Shown here: piece by piece, positions 8,654-16,489 of the stretch
How positions within the stretch are numbered: the stretch's first letter is position 1
How the letters are laid out: each line of letters starts with the position of its first letter
Assembly (NCBI RefSeq): GCF_016586355.1
Contig: NZ_BLYI01000038.1
Span: 1-52,031, forward strand
Length of the DNA: 52,031 nucleotides
From: Anaerostipes butyraticus
Lineage (GTDB): Bacteria > Bacillota > Clostridia > Lachnospirales > Lachnospiraceae
Direction of reading: 5' to 3'
Notes under the pieces: model-generated
The model's input: only the letters and a program-made list of their open reading frames with translations
Told to the model about the DNA's origin: nothing
Database searches by the model: none
Position numbers and translations under genes: made by a program

Positions 8654-10387
8654 ATGAGCAAGATTATAGGCATTGATTTAGGAACAACAAATTCCTGTGT
8701 GGCGGTTCTGGAAGGCGGAAAACCTGTAGTAATCCCTAATGCGGAAGGACAGAGGACGACGCCGTCCATTGTTGCTTTTACCAAAAACGGAGAGAGACTG
8801 GTTGGGGATCCGGCGAAACGTCAGGCGGTAACCAATGTAGACAGGACAGTGGCATCTGTAAAACGTCAGATGGGAACTGACCGGAGAGTGAAGATTGACG
8901 GCAGAAAGTACAGTCCGCAGGAGATTTCCGCTATGATTCTTCAGAAGCTAAAAAAGGATGCGGAAGAATATCTGGGAGAACCGGTGGACCGGGCAGTCAT
9001 AACAGTTCCAGCCTACTTCAGCGATTCTCAGCGCCAGGCAACCAAGGATGCGGGAAAGATTGCCGGTCTGAAAGTAGAGCGTATCATCAACGAGCCTACG
9101 GCGGCAGCTCTGGCTTACGGACTGGATAAATCCCAGTCACAGAAGATCATGGTATACGATCTGGGAGGAGGAACCTTCGATGTATCAGTGATCGAGATTG
9201 GGGATGGAGTTGTGGAAGTTCTTGCGACCGCCGGGGATAATCATCTGGGCGGAGATGATTTCGATGCAAGGATCGTGGATTATCTGCTGAAAGAATTCCG
9301 GCAGCAGGAAGGAATCGATCTGTCTAAAGACCGCACAGCGGTACAGAGAATTATGGAAGAAGCGGAGAAAGCCAAAAAAGAACTTTCCTCTGCCATGACA
9401 GTACAGATCAATCTGCCGTTTATCGCAACAGACAGCAGCGGTCCAAAACATATGGATCTTACACTGACCAGAGCGAAATTCCAGGAACTGACCTATGATC
9501 TGATCGACCGCACATCGGGACCGGTCAGTCAGGCTCTGTCAGACGCAGACATCAGCGCGTCACAGCTGAACATGGTGCTTCTGGTGGGAGGATCTACCAG
9601 AATGCCGGCAGTCAGTGAAAAAGTAAAACAGCTGACGGGAAAAGAGCCAAGCAAAAATATGAACCCAGATGAATGCGTTGCGCTGGGAGCGGCGATCCAG
9701 GGCGGAAAGATGGCTGGAGAAGCAGGATTAAATGAAATCCTTCTGATGGACGTCACACCGCTGTCTCTTTCTATTGAAACGGCAGGAGGCGTGGCAACCA
9801 GGCTGATCGAGAGAAATACAACGATACCGACCAGATACAGTCAGGTATTTACAACGGCGGCCAATTTCCAGACAGCGGTTGATATTAAAGTCCTTCAGGG
9901 AGAGCGGGCCATGGCGAAAGACAATAAGCTGATCGGCAATTTCCGTCTGAAAGGAATCAAACGGGCGATGCGGGGAGTACCGCAGATCGAGGTAACATTT
10001 GATATCGATGTAAACGGTATTTTGAATGTTTCTGCCAAAGATCTTGGAACCGGAAAAGAGCAGTCGATTACGATCACGGCAAGTTCCAATCTGTCAGATG
10101 AAGAGATTGACCGGGCAATGGAAGAAGCCAGAGCGTATGAGAGCCAGGATCAGGAAAAGAAAGAAGCCATTGATATTTACAATGAGGCAGAGCGCAGCAT
10201 TTACAAGGGACAGCAGTATCTTACGGAGAAGAAAAAAGAACTGTCCAGAGAAGAAAAGGCAGAGATTAAGTCTGCGATCCGGGAACTGCAGAAGATCATG
10301 AAAAAAGTAAAACCGAAAAATATTACGGAAGAAGACGGGCGCAGGATCAAGGAAGCGAAGGACGCCCTGGATCAGATCATCTGGTAA
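8654..10387 (+). CDS. DnaK-type Hsp70 chaperone (paralogue)
   Basis: 577 residues. The ATPase domain is canonical ([13 protein letters not shown] at the start, [22 protein letters not shown]), followed by the linker, a beta substrate-binding domain and a helical lid. It is shorter than housekeeping DnaK (about 610-640 residues) and lacks the usual Gly-rich, acidic EVK-type tail, ending at DALDQIIW. The absence of hrcA and grpE, and linkage to a MarR gene and DUF5685, point to a second, dedicated Hsp70 rather than the heat-shock dnaK. Confidence 0.88.
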   Translation: MSKIIGIDLGTTNSCVAVLEGGKPVVIPNAEGQRTTPSIVAFTKNGERLVGDPAKRQAVTNVDRTVASVKRQMGTDRRVKIDGRKYSPQEISAMILQKLKKDAEEYLGEPVDRAVITVPAYFSDSQRQATKDAGKIAGLKVERIINEPTAAALAYGLDKSQSQKIMVYDLGGGTFDVSVIEIGDGVVEVLATAGDNHLGGDDFDARIVDYLLKEFRQQEGIDLSKDRTAVQRIMEEAEKAKKELSSAMTVQINLPFIATDSSGPKHMDLTLTRAKFQELTYDLIDRTSGPVSQALSDADISASQLNMVLLVGGSTRMPAVSEKVKQLTGKEPSKNMNPDECVALGAAIQGGKMAGEAGLNEILLMDVTPLSLSIETAGGVATRLIERNTTIPTRYSQVFTTAANFQTAVDIKVLQGERAMAKDNKLIGNFRLKGIKRAMRGVPQIEVTFDIDVNGILNVSAKDLGTGKEQSITITASSNLSDEEIDRAMEEARAYESQDQEKKEAIDIYNEAERSIYKGQQYLTEKKKELSREEKAEIKSAIRELQKIMKKVKPKNITEEDGRRIKEAKDALDQIIW

Positions 10388-10435
10388 AAAGAACCGGAAA
10401 ATTTTCGGATATAAAGTGAAAAAACTGAAGATAAT

Positions 10436-10479
10436 AAAGACAAGGCGGGAAGATAAGTGAAAAAACTTCTCGTCTTTTT
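10436..10479 (+). terminator. Probable terminator after Hsp70 operon
   Basis: AAAGAC pairs with GTCTTT and GGGAAG with CTTCTC, with a five-base bulge between the helices, followed by a T5 run at 10475-10479. The stem is imperfect, so confidence is moderate. Confidence 0.5.
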
Positions 10480-10482
10480 GTA

Positions 10483-10535
10483 TGGACATTTTCTGCGATT
10501 CAGCGTATGATACATATTAGTTAGTTAAGGCTAAC
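10483..10535 (+). promoter_or_regulatory. DUF3793 promoter with GTTAG-N6-CTAAC operator
   Basis: TGGACA (10483-10488), 17-base spacer, TATGAT (10506-10511). The predicted transcription start falls close to a perfect GTTAG-TTAAGG-CTAAC element at 10520-10535, the same operator type found before feoA and the Fur-like gene. This geometry (two TTAG-like half sites six bases apart) fits the DtxR/MntR class of metal repressors. Confidence 0.72.
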
Positions 10536-10551
10536 CAAAAGGAGGAACCAG

Positions 10552-11163
10552 ATGAGGTATCAGGAAGAATTAAGCCAGGTAAAATGGAAAAAGAACATGC
10601 AGATGCAGATCGCAATGCACTGCGGTCCTGTATTTGCAGGAATCAAACCATCCAACACAGTGACTTTAGATTTTCACGATTCCCGAAAACTGATGGAAAC
10701 ATTTCGAGGGAGCGGCATCAAATGTGCTTTGATCTACGCAGGATCCCAAAAGTGCCTTTGGCTTCTGTACAGAGAGCAGGAAGTACAGGAGTATCTGATG
10801 AAGCCCGGACATAGAAAATTTTTAAAGGACTGCGGATATTCATCCTTTCAATTAAAAGACATTCTTCATGCGCTTAGGGAACGTTATCACTTATATAAAA
10901 CAAAACAACAGGAATTTCCACATGAGCTTGGCCTGATTCTTGGATACCCTCTGTGCGATGTGACAGGATTCATAGAATACCAGGGAAGGAATTATCTTTA
11001 TTCCGGCTACTGGAAGGTTTATGAAAACCTGGAAGAGACCAGAAAGCTGTTTGATCTTTATGATCATATCCGTTACTACATGGTAAAGCAGGTAGAATAC
11101 GGAAAATCCCTGGAACAGCTGATGGAGGCATATGGCAGGCGTCAGGTTCCGAATTATGCATAA
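10552..11163 (+). CDS. DUF3793 family protein
   Basis: 203 residues. The segment HCGPVFAGIKPSNTVTL is typical of DUF3793, a clostridial family of unknown biochemical function. AAGGAGG lies seven to eight bases before ATG 10552. The gene is followed 27 nt later by a flavodoxin gene. DUF3793 genes are commonly found next to flavodoxin and iron-transport genes, and the promoter here carries the iron-block operator, so expression under metal limitation is likely. That role is an inference from context. Confidence 0.82.
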   Translation: MRYQEELSQVKWKKNMQMQIAMHCGPVFAGIKPSNTVTLDFHDSRKLMETFRGSGIKCALIYAGSQKCLWLLYREQEVQEYLMKPGHRKFLKDCGYSSFQLKDILHALRERYHLYKTKQQEFPHELGLILGYPLCDVTGFIEYQGRNYLYSGYWKVYENLEETRKLFDLYDHIRYYMVKQVEYGKSLEQLMEAYGRRQVPNYA

Positions 11164-11190
11164 GGAAATAGTTCATAAGGAGGATATGAA

Positions 11191-11622
11191 ATGAACGAAA
11201 TTATAGTAGCTTACTGGACAGGAACAGGAAACACACAGACAATGGCGGAATATGTAGCGGAAGGAATCCGGGAAGGCGGAAAGACTCCGAAAGTTGTTTC
11301 GGTAGAAGAAATCAGCGCCGATGAACTGAAAGACGCGCCGGTATTTGCACTGGGCTGCCCTTCCATGGGAGTTGAGACTCTGGAAGAATCTGTTATGGAG
11401 CCTTTTGTGGAAGAAGTAACGGGATTTGCGGCAGGAAAGAAAATCGGACTGTTCGGATCTTACGGATGGGGCGACGGTGAATGGATGCGCAACTGGACAG
11501 ACCAGATGCAGGAAGCAGGAGCCGAAGTATACGGCGGAGAAGATGCGATCTGCCAGGAAGCTCCGGATGAAGATGCCCAGGATGATCTGAAAGAACTTGG
11601 AAAAGAATTAGCATCTTTATAA
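11191..11622 (+). CDS. Short-chain flavodoxin
   Basis: 143 residues, the usual size of a short flavodoxin. The FMN phosphate loop reads YWTGTGNTQTMAE near residues 8-18, and the two flavin-stacking loops (around GCPSMGVETLE and GSYGWGDGEW) are present. It should be a cytosolic one-electron carrier able to replace ferredoxin when iron is scarce. Location behind DUF3793 and a DtxR-type operator supports an iron-sparing role. AGGAGG precedes ATG 11191 and a terminator follows the stop. Confidence 0.92.
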   Translation: MNEIIVAYWTGTGNTQTMAEYVAEGIREGGKTPKVVSVEEISADELKDAPVFALGCPSMGVETLEESVMEPFVEEVTGFAAGKKIGLFGSYGWGDGEWMRNWTDQMQEAGAEVYGGEDAICQEAPDEDAQDDLKELGKELASL

Positions 11623-11633
11623 AATGATCAAAG

Positions 11634-11676
11634 GCTTCCTGCCCTGAAATTTTCCGGCAGGAAGCTTTCTCTCTTT
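11634..11676 (+). terminator. Terminator after flavodoxin
   Basis: A perfect 10-bp stem, GCTTCCTGCC (11634-11643) with GGCAGGAAGC (11656-11665), is followed by a T-rich stretch. Confidence 0.82.
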
Positions 11677-11730
11677 AGCGGAACCATATCCGGCTGTATC
11701 ATTGGACTTGCAAGGGAAAGGAAGGTTGTT

Positions 11731-12012
11731 ATGAGCGTTGTTATCATAGGAGGGCATGACCGGATGGTGTGCCAGTATAAACAGATCTGCAGACAGCACA
11801 AATGCAAGGTAAAGGTATTTACGCAGATGCCGTCAGCATTCAATAAAAAGATCGGGACGCCGGATCTTGTGGTGCTGTTTACCAATACGGTTTCTCACAA
11901 AATGGTAAAATGTGCTGTTGCGGAGGCAAAAAATAAAAAGATAGAGATTGTACGCAGCCATACAAGCAGCCAGGCTGCTTTAAAGGAAATTTTGGAAGAA
12001 AAAAGAAGATAA
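11731..12012 (+). CDS. DUF2325 family protein
   Basis: 93 residues. The start MSVVIIGGHDRMVCQYKQICRQ followed by a Rossmann-like fold and TNTVSHKMV matches DUF2325, small cytosolic proteins of unknown function that often neighbour metal and redox genes. AAGGAAGG lies upstream of ATG 11731. A terminator separates it from the flavodoxin, and the feo promoter region begins directly after its stop. No operator of the GTTAG type was seen directly before it, so regulation with the neighbours is uncertain. Confidence 0.8.
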   Translation: MSVVIIGGHDRMVCQYKQICRQHKCKVKVFTQMPSAFNKKIGTPDLVVLFTNTVSHKMVKCAVAEAKNKKIEIVRSHTSSQAALKEILEEKRR

Positions 12013-12015
12013 TGG

Positions 12016-12169
12016 TTGACAACAGAAAATAAATCTGATAATCTACAGTTGCGGTTAGAAGACGCTAACTTAGATTGGACTAACTAAAGATAAGTATGAA
12101 TTTATCAAAAATAGAATAAAAAAGACTAAAAAAGTTCTTGACGACTAACTTAAGTTAGCGTATACTAAC
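12016..12169 (+). promoter_or_regulatory. feoAAB control region: two promoters and three DtxR-type operators
   Basis: Promoter 1 is TTGACA (12016-12021) with TAATCT (12039-12044). Downstream are two overlapping operators, GTTAG-N6-CTAAC (12054-12069) and CTTAG-N6-CTAAC (12069-12084). Promoter 2 is TTGACG (12138-12143), 17-base spacer, TATACT (12161-12166); a third copy GTTAG-CGTATA-CTAAC (12154-12169) covers the -10 box, and a perfect 14-bp palindrome CTAACTTAAGTTAG (12145-12158) fills the spacer. The arrangement predicts tight metal-dependent repression of feoA-feoA-feoB. Confidence 0.78.
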
Positions 12170-12215
12170 GGATTGGAAAGAAGAATAATATCTATAAAGC
12201 GAAAAGAGGAATAAT

Positions 12216-12428
12216 ATGATGCCTTTGATTATGGTAAATACAGGTGAAAAAAATATCATCCGCAAAGTCGGCGGGAGCGGGGAGACCAGGAGGTTTCTGG
12301 AGAACCTGGGATTTGTCGCGGGAACTGAGATAGAAGTATTATCGGCAATCGGAGGAAATGTCATTGTAAATATTAAAGATTCCAGGGTTGCGATTAATAA
12401 GGATATGGCACGGCACATCATGGTTTAG
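12216..12428 (+). CDS. feoA: FeoA-domain ferrous iron transport protein (first copy)
   Basis: 70 residues forming an SH3-like FeoA domain (VGGSGETRRFLENLGFVAGTEI, then VNIKDSRVAINKDMARHIMV). FeoA proteins are small cytosolic partners that bind or tune FeoB. Two adjacent ATGs (12216, 12219) follow an AGAGGA site. It is the first gene of the feo operon, 47 nt before the second feoA. Confidence 0.88.
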   Translation: MMPLIMVNTGEKNIIRKVGGSGETRRFLENLGFVAGTEIEVLSAIGGNVIVNIKDSRVAINKDMARHIMV

Positions 12429-12474
12429 TGCTGGTTGTATTATAGATCATTGTGAAAAGAAAGGAGACATGGAC

Positions 12475-12702
12475 ATGACTCTAGGAGAAGCAGAGGTTGG
12501 AAGTACTGTCGTTGTAGCGAAGATCGAGGGCGACAGCGCGTACAAACGTCGGATTATGGATATGGGAATTACAAAAGGCAGTGAGCTTTACATAAGAAAA
12601 GTAGCTCCGCTGGGAGACCCGGTTGAAATCACGGTACGCGGGTATGAACTTTCTGTCAGAAAAAATGATGCCCAGTGCGTACAGGTAAAAGAGGTAAATT
12701 AA
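12475..12702 (+). CDS. feoA: FeoA-domain ferrous iron transport protein (second copy)
   Basis: 75 residues with a typical FeoA fold (MTLGEAEVGSTVVVAK, RIMDMGITKGSELYIRKVAPLGDPVEI). ATG 12475 has GGAG at the correct eight-base distance; ATG 12469 would be only two bases from it. The protein is more canonical than the first copy, with the conserved LGDP-type segment. It lies 50 nt before feoB. Confidence 0.93.
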   Translation: MTLGEAEVGSTVVVAKIEGDSAYKRRIMDMGITKGSELYIRKVAPLGDPVEITVRGYELSVRKNDAQCVQVKEVN

Positions 12703-12751
12703 TCTTATTCGTGCAGAGCCAAAGATGCAGATCAAAAGGGAGGGAAAAGAA

Positions 12752-14938
12752 ATGGCGATTAATATTGCACTCGCAGGAAATCCAAACTGCGGTAAGACAA
12801 CGATGTTCAATGCTCTGACCGGAGCAAACCAATATGTTGGAAACTGGCCGGGCGTAACAGTAGAGAAAAAAGAAGGAAAACTGAAAGGGAAAAGAAAAGG
12901 GGAAGACATTACGATTACAGACCTTCCGGGAATTTATTCTCTTTCACCATATACACTGGAAGAGGTTGTCAGCCGTGATTTTCTTCTGAATGAAAATCCG
13001 GATGTGATCATTGACCTGGTGGATGCGACAAATATTGAGAGAAACTTATATCTGACGACTCAGCTGATCGAGACAGGGATCCCGGTTGTAATCGCGCTGA
13101 ACATGGCAGATCTGATCGAGAAGAGAGGAATGAAGATTGATACGCAGCGTTTATCTATGCTGCTGAATTGTCCGATCATCGAGACATCTGCATTGAAACA
13201 GACCGGACTGGATGAACTGATCGATGAGGCTGTTCGTGTAGCCAATAAAAAGACAGTGGATCTTCCGAAAGAAATTTTCTCAAAAGAACTGGAGACAGCA
13301 GTTGAGGAAGTAAAGAAAGTCCTTCCGGGATCTGTCACAGAAGACAAGAGAAGATGGTATGCAGTGAAATTCCTTGAAAACGACAGCAAAGTAGCAGAAG
13401 AGATGCAGCTTTCTGCTTCAGGAAGATCACTGGTGGAAACGAATAGAAAGAAAATAGAAGAAGCGCATGATGATGATATGGAAAGTATCGTAACAGATCA
13501 GCGTTATCAGTTTATACAGAAAATCGTAAAAACAGCGGTAAAGAAAGGAAAAGATAAACTTACGGTATCTGACAAGATTGACCGGATCGTAACAAACCGT
13601 ATTCTCGGAATTCCGATTTTCATTGCGGTCATGTTCGTGGTATACTACATATCAGTAACGACCATCGGAACGATCGTAACCGACTGGACCAATGATGTCT
13701 TTGTTGTGGCAATCCAGGATGCAGTCAGCGGATTTCTTGGAAGCATCGGCGCAGGAGATCTGGTTGTCAGTCTTGTGGTAAACGGCATTATCGGCGGTGT
13801 GGGAGCAGTTCTTGGCTTCGTTCCTCAGATGGCGATTCTGTTCTTGTTCCTGTCTCTGCTGGAAGACTGTGGTTATATGGTTCGTATCGCATTCGTTATG
13901 GACCGTGTATTCCGCCATTTCGGATTATCAGGAAAGAGTTTTATTCCTCTTCTGATTTCTTCCGGATGCGGAATTCCTGGAATCATGGCTTCTAAGACCA
14001 TTGAGCAGGATAATGACAGACGATTAACGATCATGACAGCAACATTCATTCCTTGCGGAGCGAAACTTCCGGTAATCGCGCTGATGGGCGGAGTTATGGC
14101 AAGTTACACAACAGGAAGCTATGAAGCGGGAGGAATTATCGCTCCTGCCATGTATTTCATGGGAATTGCAGCGGTATTAGTGTCAGCCATCATCCTGAAG
14201 AAGACAAAACCGTTCTCAGGGAAACCGGCTCCGTTCGTTATGGAACTTCCGCAGTACCATATTCCGTCTGCTAAAACAGTTCTGCTTCATGTATGGGAGA
14301 GACTGAAAGGATTTATCATTAAAGCCGGAACAATTCTGTTCCTTGCCTGTGTTGTTATGTGGTTCCTGGGCGGATTCGGATTTGACGGAGGAAGCTTCGG
14401 AATGGTAGAAGACAGCGCCGACAGCCTCCTGGCTATGATCGGCGGAGTGATCGCTCCATTATTTGCGCCGCTTGGATTCGGCGAATGGCAGCCGGTGGCA
14501 GCTTCTCTTTCCGGATTTACGGCAAAAGAGGCAATCGTTTCTACAATGGGTGTTCTTGCCAATGTAGGAGCAGACGATGTGGAAAACGCGATCACAGTAG
14601 GTCAGGCAGTTCAGGGATGGTTCCCAAGTGCTCTGGCAGCGTTTACCTTCCTGGTATTTAACCTGCTTGATTCACCTTGCCTTGCGGCGATCGCGACAAT
14701 GGCTCAGCAGATGCAGTCCAGAAAATGGTTCTGGTTCGCAATCCTGTTCCAGAATATCTTTGCATATGTTGTATGCCTGTGCATTTATCAGATTGGATCA
14801 TTTGCGATGGGAGGAGAATTTGGAATTGGAACCGCAGCTGGAATTATCTTAGCGGTTGTGCTGCTCTTCCTGTTGTTCAGACCGGATCCTTACAAAAATC
14901 AGAAAGTTTATTCTAAGAGGTCTGTACAGTCAGTATAG
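12752..14938 (+). CDS. feoB: Ferrous iron transporter FeoB
   Basis: 728 residues. The N-terminal G domain has G1 GNPNCGKTT (9-17), G3 DLPG and G4 NMAD; a helical guanine-dissociation-inhibitor-like region follows, then the polytopic membrane domain with the two conserved Cys-containing segments (SSGCGIPG and FIPCGAKLP). It imports Fe(II) across the cytoplasmic membrane. GGGAGG precedes ATG 12752; an in-frame ATG at 12725 would add an unconserved tail. It is encoded with two FeoA genes under DtxR-type operators and is closed by a terminator. Confidence 0.96.
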   Translation: MAINIALAGNPNCGKTTMFNALTGANQYVGNWPGVTVEKKEGKLKGKRKGEDITITDLPGIYSLSPYTLEEVVSRDFLLNENPDVIIDLVDATNIERNLYLTTQLIETGIPVVIALNMADLIEKRGMKIDTQRLSMLLNCPIIETSALKQTGLDELIDEAVRVANKKTVDLPKEIFSKELETAVEEVKKVLPGSVTEDKRRWYAVKFLENDSKVAEEMQLSASGRSLVETNRKKIEEAHDDDMESIVTDQRYQFIQKIVKTAVKKGKDKLTVSDKIDRIVTNRILGIPIFIAVMFVVYYISVTTIGTIVTDWTNDVFVVAIQDAVSGFLGSIGAGDLVVSLVVNGIIGGVGAVLGFVPQMAILFLFLSLLEDCGYMVRIAFVMDRVFRHFGLSGKSFIPLLISSGCGIPGIMASKTIEQDNDRRLTIMTATFIPCGAKLPVIALMGGVMASYTTGSYEAGGIIAPAMYFMGIAAVLVSAIILKKTKPFSGKPAPFVMELPQYHIPSAKTVLLHVWERLKGFIIKAGTILFLACVVMWFLGGFGFDGGSFGMVEDSADSLLAMIGGVIAPLFAPLGFGEWQPVAASLSGFTAKEAIVSTMGVLANVGADDVENAITVGQAVQGWFPSALAAFTFLVFNLLDSPCLAAIATMAQQMQSRKWFWFAILFQNIFAYVVCLCIYQIGSFAMGGEFGIGTAAGIILAVVLLFLLFRPDPYKNQKVYSKRSVQSV

Positions 14939-14953
14939 AAAGAAAATAGTAAA

Positions 14954-14983
14954 AGCTGGATGCACACCTGCATCCGGCTTTTT
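14954..14983 (+). terminator. Terminator after feoB
   Basis: An 11-bp stem (14954-14964 with 14969-14979, one GU pair) with a CACC loop and a T5 run. The FeoB-associated peptide genes lie beyond it, so they depend on read-through or their own promoter. Confidence 0.85.
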
Positions 14984-15052
14984 GGCCATAAAACAGATAC
15001 AGTAAAATCAGCTGACGAAGCAGACAGAAGTTATAGAAAGGGGAAGTGAAAA

Positions 15053-15226
15053 ATGGCAGATATTATCATATTAATTCTTGTTTTAGGATACTGTGGATAT
15101 GTTATCTGGAACCGGCGTAAAAAAGCCAAAAACGGACAGACGTCCTGCGCCGGCTGCTCAGGGGGCTGTGCGGGCTGCTCAGGATGCAGCAGTTTTACTG
15201 TACAGGAAAAGAAGAAGAACGGATAA
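15053..15226 (+). CDS. FeoB-associated Cys-rich membrane protein
   Basis: 57 residues. One N-terminal membrane helix (about 4-19) is followed by a basic stretch and a cysteine cluster (SCAGCSGGCAGCSGC, six Cys in about 14 residues). This is the FeoB-associated Cys-rich membrane protein family, thought to hand over or sense Fe(II) at the inner face of FeoB, although this is not proven. GGGGAAG precedes ATG 15053. Confidence 0.88.
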   Translation: MADIIILILVLGYCGYVIWNRRKKAKNGQTSCAGCSGGCAGCSGCSSFTVQEKKKNG

Positions 15227-15238
15227 GGAGGCGGAAGA

Positions 15239-15376
15239 ATGGGAGATTCCACAGGCTCCATGTTTTATATGTTTGCGATTTTCATCGGTATCTATATTGT
15301 GGGAATGCTGCTTTATCAGGGATATCAGATGATCAGGAAGTGGTGCAGAAACCACCGCTCGAAGGATAAAGAATAA
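15239..15376 (+). CDS. Small single-pass membrane protein in feo cluster
   Basis: 45 residues: a short polar N-terminus (MGDSTGS), one strongly hydrophobic helix (about 8-26) and a basic tail (KWCRNHRSKDK). AAGGAGG lies about nine bases before ATG 15239, and it starts 12 nt after the preceding peptide gene and ends 16 nt before the HMA gene, so it is likely to be translated. I do not recognise a named family; position suggests a feo accessory peptide. Confidence 0.68.
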   Translation: MGDSTGSMFYMFAIFIGIYIVGMLLYQGYQMIRKWCRNHRSKDKE

Positions 15377-15392
15377 GGAAGGAGTGCTGAAA

Positions 15393-15758
15393 ATGGCAGA
15401 TACGATTATTGTTATCCTAATTGTTTTACTTATGATATTGGCCGCAAAACAGGCGGCAAAACATTTTCGGGGTGAAGGCTCATGCTGCGGCGGAGGTTCC
15501 GGAGCATCCAAGGTAACGATAAGAGAAAAGAAACTCGATGGACCGATCATCGGGAAAAAAACAATTGCCATTGAAGGAATGCATTGTGAACATTGTGCGC
15601 AGAATGTAACGGAGGCGATCAATAAAATTCAGGGAGTTTCCGCAAAGGTTTTCTTAAAAGAAAAGAAAGCCGTTGTATCCTATGAAAATGAAGTAAAAGA
15701 TGAGACTTTGAAACGGGCTGTAGAAGGAGCCGGATACAAAGTCCGTTCCATTATATAA
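15393..15758 (+). CDS. Membrane-anchored HMA-domain protein (FeoB-associated)
   Basis: 121 residues. A membrane helix (about 2-18) and a short Cys motif (SCCGGG) resemble the FeoB-associated peptides; a heavy-metal-associated domain follows (about 52-121) with the metal-binding GMHCEHC motif. HMA domains normally carry Cu(I) or Zn(II). The combination looks like a fusion of a FeoB-associated peptide with a metallochaperone domain. ATG 15393 has GGAG eight bases upstream; an in-frame GTG at 15384 overlaps that site. Confidence 0.85.
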   Translation: MADTIIVILIVLLMILAAKQAAKHFRGEGSCCGGGSGASKVTIREKKLDGPIIGKKTIAIEGMHCEHCAQNVTEAINKIQGVSAKVFLKEKKAVVSYENEVKDETLKRAVEGAGYKVRSII

Positions 15759-15768
15759 CATACAAAAG

Positions 15769-15818
15769 AATGCTGCAGGATCCATCCTCTGGATGATTTC
15801 TGCAGCATTGTTGTTTAC
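15769..15818. terminator. Bidirectional terminator between HMA gene and dtxR
   Basis: A 10-bp outer stem (AATGCTGCAG 15769-15778 with CTGCAGCATT 15800-15809) and an inner ATCC/GGAT helix lie between convergent genes, with a T-rich flank on the plus strand. Confidence 0.75.
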
Positions 15819-15827
15819 GTGAAAATA

Positions 15828-16217
15828 TCAGACGTCCTGTCCGTTACCGCTCTTTTTCTGGCGGATATGATCTTTAATGGCATTAAAACTTTCAGGACTG
15901 ATCACATGTTCCATACGGCAGGCATCCTGCGTTGCAATCTCCGGATCGACGCCCAGGTCGATCAGCATCTGAGATAATACCGTGTGCCGTTCATAGATGG
16001 TCTCTGCGATCTTACGCCCGGATTCCGTAAGGGCAATATGTCCGTCCGTGTCCATAACGATCAACCCTTTTTGCCTTAAATTCTTCATTGCAACACTGAC
16101 GCTGGGTTTTGAAAAATTCAGTTTATGGACGATATCAATAGAACGGACGGTATTTTGCGCCTGCCCCAGAATCAGAATGGTTTCCAGATAATTTTCAGCA
16201 GACTCTTGTACCTTCAA
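15828..16217 (-). CDS. DtxR-family metal-dependent repressor
   Basis: 129 residues. The N-terminal winged helix (ENYLETILILGQ, FSKPSVSVAMKNL) and helical dimerisation domain are present; the C-terminal SH3-like domain is absent, as in MntR-size proteins. Metal ligands H78, C100, E103 and H104 are visible. Cys at this position (Glu in Bacillus MntR) is the DtxR/IdeR pattern and favours iron sensing. The start codon is TTG at 16217 with AAGGAGG upstream. It is the best candidate to bind the GTTAG-N6-CTAAC sites in this window. Confidence 0.9.
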   Translation of the reverse strand: MKVQESAENYLETILILGQAQNTVRSIDIVHKLNFSKPSVSVAMKNLRQKGLIVMDTDGHIALTESGRKIAETIYERHTVLSQMLIDLGVDPEIATQDACRMEHVISPESFNAIKDHIRQKKSGNGQDV

Positions 16218-16267
16218 AAAAACTTCCTCCTTACATCAGTGTCTAAAAATAATTAAGTTTGTTCATG

Positions 16268-16296
16268 ATTATAGCATAGAAGAAAAAAACTGTAAA
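16268..16296 (-). promoter_or_regulatory. Promoter of the DtxR-family gene
   Basis: On the minus strand TTTACA (16296-16291), 17-base spacer and TATAAT (16273-16268). No GTTAG-type operator overlaps it, suggesting unregulated basal expression. Confidence 0.7.
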
Positions 16297-16335
16297 GCGG
16301 ATGGCTCCGGGGAAAAAGAAATGTAAAAAAGGGGG

Positions 16336-16388
16336 TTGACAAATTGGTTAGACAATGCTAACCTATAAATGAATTAGGAGTGACTAAC
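16336..16388 (+). promoter_or_regulatory. Fur-like gene promoter with two DtxR-type operators
   Basis: TTGACA (16336-16341), 17-base spacer, TAACCT (16359-16364). Operator GTTAG-ACAATG-CTAAC (16347-16362) covers the spacer and -10, and ATTAG-GAGTGA-CTAAC (16373-16388) follows. Repression by the divergently encoded DtxR protein is predicted. Confidence 0.72.
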
Positions 16389-16430
16389 CAATTCTTTTTG
16401 TATAGTAAATAATCAATTATGACAAAGCTG

Positions 16431-16458
16431 TGGATGAAGCACGGGAGTGCTTTATCCA
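16431..16458 (+). promoter_or_regulatory. Leader hairpin with GNRA tetraloop before the Fur-like gene
   Basis: A 12-bp uninterrupted stem (16431-16442 with 16447-16458, one GU pair) closed by GGGA. It has no T run, so it is not a simple terminator, and it ends about 30 nt before the likely start codon. It may stabilise the mRNA or act in post-transcriptional control. Confidence 0.6.
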
Positions 16459-16489
16459 TATGGCTGTGCAACAGGAGTCAAAGGGTGAG

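Noticed and set aside
10094-10489. Minus-strand frame at the end of the Hsp70 gene
   Set aside because: Covers coding sequence and the terminator region; no start signal or family match.
16430-16489. GTG start giving a longer Fur-like protein
   Set aside because: The GTG lies in a 12-bp RNA hairpin without a ribosome site; the added residues do not resemble Fur.
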